Shown here: positions 18,042 to 26,917 of the stretch, in pieces
How positions within the stretch are numbered: the first letter of the stretch is position 1
How the letters are laid out: each line of letters starts with the position of its first letter
Program-made: the position numbers and the translations under genes
Origin: Serratia marcescens
GTDB lineage: Bacteria; Pseudomonadota; Gammaproteobacteria; Enterobacterales; Enterobacteriaceae
NCBI RefSeq assembly: GCF_006715005.1
Contig: NZ_VFMJ01000001.1
Coordinates: 1,612,001-1,676,000 of the forward strand
Reading direction: 5' to 3'
DNA length: 64,000 nucleotides
The notes under the pieces: model-generated
Seen by the model: the letters and a program-made list of their open reading frames with translations, nothing else
What the model was told of the DNA's origin: nothing
Database searches by the model: none

Positions 18042-19064
18042 ATGAGCTGGACGATTGATAAAGTGAAAGTGCTGTTTAATAAGCCTTTGTTGGATTTGCT
18101 CTATGATGCGCAAAAGGTGCATCGTCAACATTTTGATCCGCTGGAAATACAAATGAGCACTTTGCTGTCTGTTAAAACAGGAGGGTGCCCAGAGGACTGC
18201 AAATATTGTTCGCAAAGCGCAAGGTATAAAACAGGATTGCGGGCAGAAAAGTTGTTGCAGGTAGAAAAAGTCTTACAGTCAGCCCGTACAGCGAAAGAGG
18301 CTGGCTCCTCGAGATTTTGCATGGGAGCGGCCTGGAGTAATCCGCACGAACGCGATATGCCTTATTTGGAGGAGATGGTCAGAGGGGTTAAGGCGTTGGG
18401 GTTGGAAACCTGCATGACGCTGGGAAAACTGACTGATTCTCAGGTCGAGCGATTGGCTAACGTTGGCTTAGACTACTATAGCCACAATCTGGATACCTCT
18501 CCCGAATATTATGGCAGCATCATCACAACCCGCACTTATCAGGATAGATTAACGACGATCGATAAAGTCAGGGCGGCTGGCATCAAGGTCTGCTCCGGTG
18601 GAATATTGGGTCTAGGTGAAAGTAACCTAGACCGGATTGGTCTGCTTTTGCAATTGGCAAACCTTTCTAAAGCGCCGGAAAGTGTGCCCATTAACATGCT
18701 GGTCAAGGTGGCGGGCACCCCCCTGGAAGACAGTGAGCCGGTGGATGCCTTTGACTATATCCGCGTCATTGCCGTTGCCAGAATCATGATGCCGACCTCC
18801 TATGTGCGCATCGCGGCAGGGCGCGAGAAAATGAATGAGCAAATGCAGGCCATGTGTTTTATGGCGGGGGCCAATTCAATTTTCTATGGATGCAAATTGT
18901 TAACGGCAACGAATCCCGATGAGGATCAGGATATGAAATTGATACGGAAGTTGGGTCTGAAAACACAAAAAGTGCGCCAATCACTGACAGACGAGGAAGA
19001 GGGCGCTTCATTGCTGAAAGACGTAATGACTATGGATGATGAGAACTATTATCAGGTTATTTGA
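18042..19064 (+). CDS. bioB: Biotin synthase (accessory copy outside the bio operon)
   Basis: A 340-residue radical-SAM enzyme that inserts sulfur into dethiobiotin. All known ligands are present: Cys49, Cys53 and Cys56 (CPEDCKYC) for the [4Fe-4S] cluster; Cys93, Cys124, Cys184 and the Arg of [10 protein letters not shown] for the [2Fe-2S] sulfur donor. It is clearly a BioB but somewhat diverged from the usual enterobacterial one. Codon use is AT-rich: bases 18061-18120 have 24 G/C in 60, against 41 in 60 at 19381-19440 in yciA. It stands alone between tonB and yciA, where E. coli has none, and is preceded by a BirA site, so it is probably acquired yet biotin-regulated. Confidence 0.92.
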   Translation: MSWTIDKVKVLFNKPLLDLLYDAQKVHRQHFDPLEIQMSTLLSVKTGGCPEDCKYCSQSARYKTGLRAEKLLQVEKVLQSARTAKEAGSSRFCMGAAWSNPHERDMPYLEEMVRGVKALGLETCMTLGKLTDSQVERLANVGLDYYSHNLDTSPEYYGSIITTRTYQDRLTTIDKVRAAGIKVCSGGILGLGESNLDRIGLLLQLANLSKAPESVPINMLVKVAGTPLEDSEPVDAFDYIRVIAVARIMMPTSYVRIAAGREKMNEQMQAMCFMAGANSIFYGCKLLTATNPDEDQDMKLIRKLGLKTQKVRQSLTDEEEGASLLKDVMTMDDENYYQVI

Positions 19065-19100
19065 TGCGGCATTTAAATATGCCCACGGATAAAGCGGCAA

Positions 19101-19123
19101 GCCAACAGCAGTATGCTGTTGGC
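19101..19123. terminator. Hairpin between bioB and yciA
   Basis: A perfect stem GCCAACAGCA/TGCTGTTGGC with loop GTA between convergent genes. T content downstream is only moderate on both strands. Confidence 0.55.
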
Positions 19124-19133
19124 TTCAATCATC

Positions 19134-19562
19134 TTATTCTTCGAAACCGACGCGGAAATTCATTTTGCCCTCAGGCAGCGCGCGCGAGTTGCCTTCCGCA
19201 TCGACCGCCACATAGGTGAACACCGCTTCGGTCGCCCGGTAACGCTGGCCGATCGGGGCGGAAGAAACTTTCTTTACCCACACTTCGATATTAATGGTGA
19301 TCGAGCTGCGCCCGGTGCGGATACAGTGCGCATAGCAGCAAACCACGTCGCCTACCGCCACCGGTTTCAGGAAGGTCATGCCGTCTACGCGTACCGTCAC
19401 CACGCGCCCTTCGGCGATCTCTTTGGCCTGGATGGCGCCGCCGATATCCATTTGCGACATCAGCCAGCCGCCGAAGATATCACCGTTAGCATTGGTATCA
19501 GCCGGCATCGCCAGCGTGCGCAGCACCAGCTCGCCGCTGGGTAAAGGTCGTTGTTGTGTCAT
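19134..19562 (-). CDS. yciA: Acyl-CoA thioesterase YciA
   Basis: A 142-residue hotdog-fold thioesterase that hydrolyses a broad range of acyl-CoAs in the cytoplasm. The active-site region is TNANGDIFGGWLMSQMD, with the catalytic Asp in that loop, and the hotdog helix follows (IGGAIQAKEIA). It is close to E. coli YciA with a slightly longer C-terminus. It is convergent with the accessory bioB and lies upstream of yciB in core order. Confidence 0.94.
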   Translation of the reverse strand: MTQQRPLPSGELVLRTLAMPADTNANGDIFGGWLMSQMDIGGAIQAKEIAEGRVVTVRVDGMTFLKPVAVGDVVCCYAHCIRTGRSSITINIEVWVKKVSSAPIGQRYRATEAVFTYVAVDAEGNSRALPEGKMNFRVGFEE

Positions 19563-19638
19563 AGCAGTCTGCTTTTAAAAGGAGGGAATAACATCATACT
19601 GCCCGCGGCAAGCGCCGCAGGCATTAACAATTTTGTAA

Positions 19639-20178
19639 CTATTTTTTCTGTTCTTCCGGCATGTGCCGGTAAATATAGATACCGCTGAGGAGGGTGAAGA
19701 CCAGCGTCAGTACCGTCAGGCCAAAGACTTTGAAATTGACCCAGACGCTTTGCGGCAGCCAGAAGGCGACATAGATGTTCGCCAGGCCGCAGGCCAGGAA
19801 GAAGACCGCCCAGGCCAGGTTGAGGTTACTCCACACTTTGTCCGGCAACGTCAGCTCTTTGCCCAGCATGCGCTGAACCAGCGGTTTTTTGAGCACCCAT
19901 TGGCTGATCAGCAGCGCCAGCGCGAACAGCGCGTAAATCACCGTGACCTTCCATTTGATAAACAAATCATTATGGAATACCAGCGTCAGGGTGCCGAATA
20001 CCAGCACCATCAAGAAGGTGATCAACGTCATCTTCTCGACCTTGCGGTATTTCACCCAGGTGAACACCAGCGCCAGTGCGGTGGCGACGATCAACGCGCC
20101 GGAGGCGACGTAGATGTCGTACAGCTTATAAAAAGCGAAAAAGACAATTAGCGGGAGGAAATCAAGAAACTGCTTCAT
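19639..20178 (-). CDS. yciB: Inner-membrane septation protein YciB (IspZ)
   Basis: A 179-residue integral membrane protein with five or six hydrophobic helices, beginning [20 protein letters not shown] as in the family. YciB interacts with cell-elongation and division proteins and affects envelope integrity in E. coli. The sequence matches throughout ([33 protein letters not shown]). It is the second gene of the yciC-yciB-yciA block, although here a SulP gene lies between yciC and yciB. Confidence 0.94.
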   Translation of the reverse strand: MKQFLDFLPLIVFFAFYKLYDIYVASGALIVATALALVFTWVKYRKVEKMTLITFLMVLVFGTLTLVFHNDLFIKWKVTVIYALFALALLISQWVLKKPLVQRMLGKELTLPDKVWSNLNLAWAVFFLACGLANIYVAFWLPQSVWVNFKVFGLTVLTLVFTLLSGIYIYRHMPEEQKK

Positions 20179-20400
20179 AAATCAATCCATCATCTGTTCA
20201 TCGGCCGACTATACCGGATTCGGTGAGCTCTGTGTACCGCCGGGCGTTGCCGATTATCGGCGTTTAGCCGGCGGATTTCTGCCGCGAAAGCAGGAATTTG
20301 CATAAACTTACGCAAGAAAGCGCCGGCACATTGCCAGCGCGGGCCGCAGGTCGCATAGTAAGTGTCATCATAACCAGATAATTTACCGCGGAAAACAAGC

Positions 20401-22104
20401 ATGCAGTGGAAATCTCTCCAGGCCCTGACGCCTGGTTTGACGCATTTATTGGGCTATCAACGCAGTTGGCTCAAGCCGGATATTCGCGCCGGCCTTTCCG
20501 TCGCCGCCGTCGCCCTACCGGTGGCCATCGCCTACGCCGAACTGGCCGGGGTTAGCCCGGTGGTGGGGCTCTATTCCTGTATCTTGCCGATGATGGCCTA
20601 CGCACTGTTCGGCTCGTCGCGCCAGCTGATCGTTGGGCCCGACGCTGCCACCTGCGCGGTGATCGCCGCCGTGGTGACGCCGCTGGCAGCGGGCAATATG
20701 GAACGCCATTGGCAGCTGACCATCATGATGACCGCCATGATGGGCGGTTGGTGTCTGCTGGCCAGCCGGTTCAAGCTGGGGGCGCTGGCGGATCTGCTGT
20801 CGCGACCGATCCTCAGCGGGCTGCTGAACGGGGTGGCGATCACCATTATTGTCGATCAGATCGGCAAGGTGTTGGGGTTCACGGTGCGCCCGGCACAGCT
20901 GATCGAACGCATCTACGCGCTGCCCGGTAACCTGCTGCACAGCGACTGGCTGACGATGGCGGTGTCGTTGTTGACGCTGGTGACGCTGCTCGGATTTAAA
21001 AAATGGCGGCCTAACTGGCCGGCCCCGCTGTTTGCCATCGTGCTGGCGGCGTTCGTCACCTGGGCGGGCGGCCTGCAGCAGCATGGCGTGGTGACGGTGG
21101 GCGGTTTCAGCGGCGTGTTGCCGATCGTCCAATGGCCGGACTTCCAACCTGGTTTGCTGCGCGACATGGTGATCCCGGCGCTCAACCTGGCGGTGGTGAG
21201 CTTTGTCAGCATGATGCTCACCGCCCGCAGCTTCGCCGCCAAGAACGGCTATGAGGTGAACGCTGACGCCGAGTTTCGTGCGCTGGGGCTGGTGAATATC
21301 GTCTCCGCGCTGTCGCAAGGTTTCGCCATCAGCGGTGCGGACTCGCGCACCGCGGTGAATGACGCCAACGGCGGCAAGAGTCAGCTGGTGTCGATCATCG
21401 CCGCTGCAGTCATCGCCTTCGTCTTGCTGTTCCTGATGGCACCACTGCAGTTTATTCCGGTGGCCGGATTGGGCGTGGTGCTGATGTATGCCGCCTGGTC
21501 GTTGCTGGATATCCGCGGCATCTGGATCTTGCGCCGTCGCAACGCGCAGGCGTTTCGCCTGGCGCTGTTTACCTTCCTCAGCGTGCTGCTGGTGGGGGTG
21601 ATCAGCGGCATCGGGCTGGCGGTGTTGCTGGGGCTGATGCAGTTTCTGCGTACCGTCTTTCGGCCGACGGAACAACTGCTGGGCGTCAACGATGAAGGCA
21701 TGATCCACTCCATGGGCAACAACAATGGGGTGAAGGCGGTGCCTGGCGTCATGATGTATCGCTTCAATTCGCCGCTGACCTATTTCAACGTGGCCTATTT
21801 CAAACGCCGTATCCTCAATTTGGTCGACGGCACGCCGTTCCAGCCACGCTGGGTGGTGGTGGATGCGGTGGCCAGTTTCACCCACGCCGATATCAGCGTG
21901 CTGGCGGCCATCGACGAACTGAAACGCGACCTGTTACAGCGTAACGTAAGGCTGGTGCTGGCGGGGCGCAGCACCGAGCTGACGCGTTGGTTCCGCATCA
22001 ACCGCTTAGGGCGCGACAAAGAGCTGATTTTGGTGCCGGACCTGTATCTGGCCCTGAAACTGATTCAGAGTAAGGAGCAGGCGGAAGCCGCCACGGCGGG
22101 GTAA
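20401..22104 (+). CDS. SulP-family anion transporter with STAS domain
   Basis: A 567-residue inner-membrane SLC26/SulP carrier. Residues about 20-430 contain the membrane domain with the SulP signature region (VAAVALPVAIAYAELAGVSPVVGLYS). The C-terminal cytoplasmic STAS domain (about 440-555) includes WVVVDAVASFTHADISVLAAI. Substrates in the family range from sulfate and bicarbonate to dicarboxylates (DauA) and cannot be fixed here. It is inserted between yciB and yciC, transcribed opposite to both. The start at 20401 is 222 bp from yciB. Confidence 0.88.
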   Translation: MQWKSLQALTPGLTHLLGYQRSWLKPDIRAGLSVAAVALPVAIAYAELAGVSPVVGLYSCILPMMAYALFGSSRQLIVGPDAATCAVIAAVVTPLAAGNMERHWQLTIMMTAMMGGWCLLASRFKLGALADLLSRPILSGLLNGVAITIIVDQIGKVLGFTVRPAQLIERIYALPGNLLHSDWLTMAVSLLTLVTLLGFKKWRPNWPAPLFAIVLAAFVTWAGGLQQHGVVTVGGFSGVLPIVQWPDFQPGLLRDMVIPALNLAVVSFVSMMLTARSFAAKNGYEVNADAEFRALGLVNIVSALSQGFAISGADSRTAVNDANGGKSQLVSIIAAAVIAFVLLFLMAPLQFIPVAGLGVVLMYAAWSLLDIRGIWILRRRNAQAFRLALFTFLSVLLVGVISGIGLAVLLGLMQFLRTVFRPTEQLLGVNDEGMIHSMGNNNGVKAVPGVMMYRFNSPLTYFNVAYFKRRILNLVDGTPFQPRWVVVDAVASFTHADISVLAAIDELKRDLLQRNVRLVLAGRSTELTRWFRINRLGRDKELILVPDLYLALKLIQSKEQAEAATAG

Positions 22105-22105
22105 A

Positions 22106-22134
22106 CAAAAAAGGGGCGCGCCGAAGCGTGCCCC
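22106..22134 (-). terminator. Terminator of yciC
   Basis: Read on the minus strand, the stem GGGGCACGC/GCGCGCCCC with a TTCG loop is followed by seven T. It lies between the convergent SulP and yciC genes and may also end SulP transcription weakly. Confidence 0.8.
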
Positions 22135-22156
22135 TTGGGTTTTGGTTGCGTCGACG

Positions 22157-22909
22157 TTAGCCGCGCAGCAGCATGTACAGACGGAACAGATAGATCAGCA
22201 GCAGGGCAGACACCAGGTTGCTCAACGCGGTCAGTACCACGCTGGCGACGTTCGGCGTCAGCACCGACAGATGGCTCACCAAAAACAGCACCAGCAGCTT
22301 GGCCGCCAGCCACAGCATCATCGCCGGCACAATTACGCGCGCATTGGCGAAGGCCAATTTGCTGCTCAACTTGAGCGACGCGAACACGCCTTTTTTATCG
22401 ACGGAGGCGATCACCGGCGCCAGCGCGAAGGCGATTGCCATCGCCACGCCCGGCACCACAAACAGCGTCAGGCCGAGCTGGATCAGTAGGGTGCAGATAA
22501 ACAGCAGCAGCAACAGACGCGGCAGATCGGGCGCCGAAGCGCCGAGCGCGCGCAGGGCGCTGGTGCGTTCGCCTTGTGATACCAGACGGATCAGCGTCAG
22601 CATCCCGCCGACCAGCAGCACGTTGCCGACCAGCGCGGAGAAGGTCGCGGCTGCCGACACTTTCAGCAACACCATCTGCTGTTCCGGCGTCATCTGCTGG
22701 ATCACTTCCTGAATGCCCATGCCGGTAGACGAAGCGAAATCGCTGGTGGTGGCAGCGAGCGTCGCCAACTGTTCGGCATCGGGGCTGAAGGCCTGATTCA
22801 GCAGTACGGAGATAAACGCCGTCAACAGCGCCAACATTAGGATGCTGGCCAGTTGGTTGCGTAAAAAGTTAAAACTGTCACGGTACAAAGCGTTGGCCGT
22901 GATAGGCAT
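22157..22909 (-). CDS. yciC: YciC family inner-membrane protein (UPF0259)
   Basis: A 250-residue protein with about six transmembrane helices that matches E. coli YciC ([19 protein letters not shown] start). It belongs to the UPF0259 family. Its function is not established, though E. coli YciC has been linked to envelope stress. It lies between the SulP and ykgJ genes. Confidence 0.93.
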   Translation of the reverse strand: MPITANALYRDSFNFLRNQLASILMLALLTAFISVLLNQAFSPDAEQLATLAATTSDFASSTGMGIQEVIQQMTPEQQMVLLKVSAAATFSALVGNVLLVGGMLTLIRLVSQGERTSALRALGASAPDLPRLLLLLFICTLLIQLGLTLFVVPGVAMAIAFALAPVIASVDKKGVFASLKLSSKLAFANARVIVPAMMLWLAAKLLVLFLVSHLSVLTPNVASVVLTALSNLVSALLLIYLFRLYMLLRG

Positions 22910-22943
22910 GCAGACTCCTTGGCGTCGGGAAAACAGAGATAAA

Positions 22944-23384
22944 TCAGTGGGTGATTGTACCCTGTTCCACGTCGCTGTGGCACCCCGCGAATTGCACTAC
23001 GCCTATTTCTTCAACGATCGTCGTTTCAGGCAGCGATAGTGGCAAGGGCACCGGCAGGGGCGGCAGGCCGTAGCGTTCCCGGGCGCGATCGCAGGCTTCG
23101 TTGCGCAGGCCGTTTTCACCGGACTGATCGAACTCTCTGCACGGGCTGGGCCGATTGAGGTAGATAGAGCAGGACACGGCTTTGCCGATCTCGCCGTCCA
23201 GCGCGTTACAGCGCGGGGACTTGCTGTTGGTCCCCTGCATACAGCGCAGGAACGGGCTCAAAGGCTCCGTTAAGGAAAGGGGAACGGTGCCGCCGCCGTC
23301 TTCAGCTTCGGCCCAATAGAATGACACTCGAAAGTAACCGCAGCATGCGCCGCAGTTGACACAGGGATTAAGGATTTCGCTCAT
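22944..23384 (-). CDS. YkgJ family cysteine-cluster protein
   Basis: A 146-residue protein related to E. coli YkgJ. It has the Cys cluster [19 protein letters not shown], then [13 protein letters not shown], and [16 protein letters not shown], typical of the CxxCxxxC-type family proposed to bind zinc or iron. The C-terminal 35 residues are a low-complexity Pro/Leu extension not found in YkgJ. Function is unknown. It is on the same strand as yciC, 34 bp upstream of it. Confidence 0.86.
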   Translation of the reverse strand: MSEILNPCVNCGACCGYFRVSFYWAEAEDGGGTVPLSLTEPLSPFLRCMQGTNSKSPRCNALDGEIGKAVSCSIYLNRPSPCREFDQSGENGLRNEACDRARERYGLPPLPVPLPLSLPETTIVEEIGVVQFAGCHSDVEQGTITH

Positions 23385-23510
23385 CTTGATTGCTCACCGA
23401 CTCCTTACGGCACCAACCAAAACCAACACGGAAAATGAAATTACCTCAGCCGCATTTTTCTCCGCAACCGAAATTTGAACATGTAGATAATTTGCAACAA
23501 AATCGATTTT

Positions 23511-23524
23511 TTGATGCAGATCAA
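23511..23524. promoter_or_regulatory. FNR box upstream of ompW
   Basis: TTGAT-GCAG-ATCAA is a perfect FNR half-site pair. A TAGGTA -10-like element at 23545-23550 places the site near -41, a class II activator position. Anaerobic activation of ompW by FNR is known in E. coli. Confidence 0.75.
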
Positions 23525-23590
23525 TCCTTGATTTATTAGGCGGTTAGGTAACCTTGTTTTTAGTGGGATTTTAAATTTTTACACATAAGA

Positions 23591-23611
23591 TGTGATCTCG
23601 ATGGGATCACA
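23591..23611 (+). repeat. Inverted repeat in the ompW leader
   Basis: TGTGATC and GATCACA flank seven bases, so the leader RNA can form a small hairpin. A CRP site is unlikely because the TGTGA and TCACA halves are too far apart. Confidence 0.5.
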
Positions 23612-23670
23612 AATACCCGAAAGTAGGTATATTCCCCCTCGAGCGATTAACCACACAAATGGAATGGATA

Positions 23671-24303
23671 ATGAAAAAGACAACTCTGGTGGTATTGGCG
23701 ACGATGATGGCGCCTATGTTGGCAAGTGCGCATCAGGCCGGTGATTTCCTGTTCCGCGCGGGCACCGCGACGGTGCGTCCAAATGCGGGTTCGGACAACG
23801 TATTGGGGCTGGGTTCGCTGGATGCGAAAAACAATACCCAGCTCGGTCTGACCTTCGGTTACATGGTGACGGACAACATCGGCGTTGAGTTGTTGGCCGC
23901 GACACCGTTCCGCCACAAGGTCACCTTGGGCGGCACCGATCTGGCGACCGTTCACCAATTGCCGCCTACGCTGATGGCGCAATACTACTTCGGCGACAAG
24001 CAGGACAAGCTGCGTCCTTACCTGGGCGTCGGCGTTAACTACACCACCTTCTTCGACGAGAAGTTCAACGACTACGGCAAAAGCGCCGGTTTAAGCAATC
24101 TCGATCTGAAAGATTCCTGGGGCGTGGCGGCGCAGGCCGGCCTGGATTACAACCTGGATGAGCACTGGATGCTGAACATGTCGGTGTGGTGGATGAACAT
24201 CGAAACCAAAACTCGCTTCAACGATGCGAATGGCGGGCACCACAGCTTCGATACGCGTCTGGATCCGTGGGTGTTCATGTTCGGGGCAGGTTACCGCTTC
24301 TGA
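23671..24303 (+). CDS. ompW: Outer-membrane protein OmpW
   Basis: A 210-residue eight-stranded beta-barrel porin of the OmpW family. The start at 23671 opens a signal peptide MKKTTLVVLATMMAPMLASA; the mature part begins HQAGDFLFRAGTATVRPNAGSD. The sequence carries the conserved barrel segments (QLGLTFGYMVTDNIGVELLAATPF) and ends in the outer-membrane signature GAGYRF. OmpW forms a narrow hydrophobic channel and is linked to osmotic and anaerobic adaptation. The FNR box at 23511-23524 indicates anaerobic induction. Confidence 0.96.
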   Translation: MKKTTLVVLATMMAPMLASAHQAGDFLFRAGTATVRPNAGSDNVLGLGSLDAKNNTQLGLTFGYMVTDNIGVELLAATPFRHKVTLGGTDLATVHQLPPTLMAQYYFGDKQDKLRPYLGVGVNYTTFFDEKFNDYGKSAGLSNLDLKDSWGVAAQAGLDYNLDEHWMLNMSVWWMNIETKTRFNDANGGHHSFDTRLDPWVFMFGAGYRF

Positions 24304-24316
24304 TGAAGGCCGCAAG

Positions 24317-24339
24317 CAGGGAGGCGTTGCGCCTCCCTG
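24317..24339. terminator. Hairpin between ompW and BON lipoprotein gene
   Basis: The stem CAGGGAGGCG/CGCCTCCCTG lies between convergent genes. It has no T tract, so it is a weak bidirectional terminator candidate. Confidence 0.5.
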
Positions 24340-24347
24340 TGTCGGTA

Positions 24348-24662
24348 TTATTTAACCTGCATCACGTTTTCAACCGATTTCACGCCGGCCACGCCGCGTG
24401 TGACCTGCACCGCACGGTTGGCGTCATCGCTGGACGTCACGAAGCCGCTCAGCTGTACGCGCCCTTTAAAGGTTTCCACGCTGATCTCACGTGACTTGAT
24501 GTTTTTATCCGCCAGCAACGCCGATTTCACTTTGGTGGTGACCACGGTGTCATCGATATAACCGCCTGTTCCCTCCGATTTTGCCGTCGGCGCGCAAGCG
24601 CTCACCGCGACCGCCACAACGGCTGCCATGCACAAGGCTGAAAGGGTTTTAAACAGCTTCAT
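24348..24662 (-). CDS. BON-domain lipoprotein
   Basis: A 104-residue lipoprotein. The signal peptide has the lipobox VSAC (Cys at about residue 23), so the mature protein is tethered to an envelope membrane. The remainder (about 36-104) is one BON domain (VKSALLADKNIKSREISVETFKGRVQLSGFV), the module found in OsmY and DolP that contacts phospholipid membranes. The role here is probably envelope stress or osmotic adaptation, by family. It lies between ompW and trpA. Confidence 0.88.
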   Translation of the reverse strand: MKLFKTLSALCMAAVVAVAVSACAPTAKSEGTGGYIDDTVVTTKVKSALLADKNIKSREISVETFKGRVQLSGFVTSSDDANRAVQVTRGVAGVKSVENVMQVK

Positions 24663-24847
24663 AAATTACTCTCCATGCAATGTTATGGTTGAAATTCGCT
24701 ACGGTTTTTCGCCATAGCGAGCGCATTCCCCAAATCAAACGAAGAAATGCATAGCGAACAACGTTCATTGTGAGACAAGACTGGGGTTTGTTCAAATTTT
24801 TGCTGTAAATAAATGGAACAAACTTTGAGGGGAAACAAGCTGTTAAA

Positions 24848-24870
24848 GCGAGCGCCGGCAGGGCGCTCGC
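24848..24870 (-). terminator. Terminator hairpin at the end of the trp operon
   Basis: GCGAGCGCC/GGCGCTCGC with a five-base loop lies 10 bp after trpA on the minus strand, followed by a weak T-rich stretch. Confidence 0.65.
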
Positions 24871-24879
24871 TAAAGAGGA

Positions 24880-25686
24880 TCACGCCCGGGTGGCGCGCTT
24901 CATATTGCTGACGAAGGCCGCCAGCTTGGTCAGCATCTCCGCAGGGTTGGCATGGTGCTGTTCGATGATTTTGACGATTGCCGAGCCGGAGATCGCGCCG
25001 GCGGCCCCGGCCTGCAGCGCCGCCTTCACCTGCTCGGGTTCGGAGATGCCGAAGCCCTGCAGCGGCGGCGCGGCGTGATACTCGCGCAGCTTGTTCACCA
25101 GGTGATGCAACGGCAGCTGCGCTCGGCTTTCGGTGCCGGTGACGCCGGCGCGCGACAGCAGGTAGGTGTAGCCGCGGCCGTGCGACGCGATTTCACGCAG
25201 CAGATCGTCATCGGCGTTCGGCGGGCAGATGAAGATCGGTGCGATACCGTGGCGCGCGGCGGCGGCGCGGAATGGCGCAGACTCTTCAAACGGCACGTCG
25301 GCGACCAGCACCGAATCCACGCCCACTTCGGCGCAGCGTTGGTAAAACGCATCGATGCCTTTATGGAACACCAGGTTGGCGTACATCAGCAGGCCGATGG
25401 GTATGGTCGGGTGCTTCTGGCGGATGGCCGCCAACATCTCGAAGCATTGGGTCGGCGTGACGCCGGCGGCGAAGGCGCGCAGCGTCGCGCTCTGGATGGT
25501 TGGGCCATCCGCCAGCGGGTCGGAGAAGGGAATGCCCAGCTCCAGCGCGTCCGCACCGGCCTCGATCAGGGTGTCGATAATCTGCAGCGACAACGCCGGG
25601 TTAGGATCGCCCAGCGTCACGAACGGGACGAATGCGCCTTCCTTGCTGCTTTCCAGACGCGTGAACAGTTGCTGATAACGTTCCAT
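24880..25686 (-). CDS. trpA: Tryptophan synthase alpha chain
   Basis: 268 residues. Cleaves indole-3-glycerol phosphate to indole and glyceraldehyde 3-phosphate within the alpha2-beta2 complex; indole passes by a tunnel to TrpB. Catalytic Glu49 and Asp60 are visible in [15 protein letters not shown]. Loop 6 reads [12 protein letters not shown]. Its ATG overlaps the trpB stop by one base (TGATG), a translational-coupling arrangement typical of trpBA. It is the last gene of the operon. Confidence 0.97.
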   Translation of the reverse strand: MERYQQLFTRLESSKEGAFVPFVTLGDPNPALSLQIIDTLIEAGADALELGIPFSDPLADGPTIQSATLRAFAAGVTPTQCFEMLAAIRQKHPTIPIGLLMYANLVFHKGIDAFYQRCAEVGVDSVLVADVPFEESAPFRAAAARHGIAPIFICPPNADDDLLREIASHGRGYTYLLSRAGVTGTESRAQLPLHHLVNKLREYHAAPPLQGFGISEPEQVKAALQAGAAGAISGSAIVKIIEQHHANPAEMLTKLAAFVSNMKRATRA

Positions 25687-26876
25687 CAGATTTCTCCCCG
25701 TGCTTTCAAAATGTCGTGAACGGTAAATATGTCTTTGTCGCCGCGGCCGGACAGGTTGACCACCAGGATCTGCTCTTTCTGCGGCGTTTCACGGATCATT
25801 TTCAGCGCGTGCGCCAGGGCGTGTGAGGATTCCAGCGCCGGGATGATGCCTTCATGGCGCGACAGCGCCTTGAACGCTTCCAGCGCTTCGTCGTCGGTGA
25901 TCGACACGTATTCGGCGCGGCCGGTGCTGTTCAGGAAGGCGTGCTGCGGCCCGACGGACGGGAAGTCCAGTCCGGCGGAGATCGAATAGGATTCTTCAAT
26001 CTGGCCTTCGGCGGTCTGCATCATCGGCGCCTTCATGCCGAAGTAGATGCCGACGTGGCCGTGTTTGAGCGGCGCGCCGTGCTGACCGGTTTCGATGCCC
26101 AGGCCGGCAGGTTCCACCCCGATCAGCCCAACGCCGGCGTCATCGATAAAGTCGGCGAACATGCCGATGGCGTTGGAGCCGCCGCCGACGCAGGCGATGA
26201 CCGCATCCGGCAGACGGCCTTCGCGCTCCAGCACCTGCGCTTTGGTTTCTTCGCCGATCATGCGCTGGAATTCACGCACGATGGTGGGGTACGGGTGCGG
26301 GCCGGCGGCGGTGCCGAGCATGTAGTGCGCGGTTTCATAGCTGCCGGACCAGTCGCGCAACGCTTCGTTGCAGGCGTCTTTCAGGGTGGCGGAGCCGCTG
26401 TGCACCGGGATCACTTCCGCGCCCATCAACCGCATGCGGAACACGTTCGGCGACTGGCGCTCGACGTCTTTGGCTCCCATATAGATGCGGCATTTCAGGC
26501 CGAGCAGCGCGCAGGCCAGCGCCGACGCGACGCCGTGTTGGCCTGCGCCGGTTTCCGCGATGATCTCGGTTTTGCCCATGCGCTTGGCCAGCAACGCCTG
26601 GCCCAGCACCTGGTTGGTCTTGTGTGCGCCGCCGTGCAGCAGGTCTTCACGCTTCAGATAAAGCTTGGTGTTGCTGCCGGCGGTGAGGTTTTTGCACAGC
26701 GTCAGCGCCGTCGGGCGGCCCGCGTAGTTCTTCAACAGATCGATAAATTCAGCCTGAAATTCCGGATCGCGCTGAGCGCTGACAAAGGCTTCTTCCAGTT
26801 GTTTCAGGGCCGGCATCAGAATTTGCGGCACATACTGGCCACCAAATTCGCCGAAGTAGGGGTTAAGCAGCGTCAT
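25686..26876 (-). CDS. trpB: Tryptophan synthase beta chain
   Basis: 396 residues. PLP enzyme that condenses indole with serine to give tryptophan. The PLP lysine is in HGGAHKTNQ (about Lys86), the phosphate-binding loop is [10 protein letters not shown], and the catalytic Glu lies in ETGAGQHG. The start [18 protein letters not shown] matches the enterobacterial protein. It is separated from trpC by 41 bp and overlaps trpA. Confidence 0.97.
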   Translation of the reverse strand: MTLLNPYFGEFGGQYVPQILMPALKQLEEAFVSAQRDPEFQAEFIDLLKNYAGRPTALTLCKNLTAGSNTKLYLKREDLLHGGAHKTNQVLGQALLAKRMGKTEIIAETGAGQHGVASALACALLGLKCRIYMGAKDVERQSPNVFRMRLMGAEVIPVHSGSATLKDACNEALRDWSGSYETAHYMLGTAAGPHPYPTIVREFQRMIGEETKAQVLEREGRLPDAVIACVGGGSNAIGMFADFIDDAGVGLIGVEPAGLGIETGQHGAPLKHGHVGIYFGMKAPMMQTAEGQIEESYSISAGLDFPSVGPQHAFLNSTGRAEYVSITDDEALEAFKALSRHEGIIPALESSHALAHALKMIRETPQKEQILVVNLSGRGDKDIFTVHDILKARGEI

Positions 26877-26917
26877 GAGAGTTCCCGTTATTATCCGTTA
26901 TTAATATAGAGCCGTAT

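Noticed and set aside
20515-21885. A 456-codon minus-strand open frame opposite the SulP gene
   Set aside because: Low-complexity His/Gln/Arg composition and no ribosome site.
23591-23611. CRP site in the ompW leader
   Set aside because: TGTGA and TCACA are 11 bp apart instead of 6.
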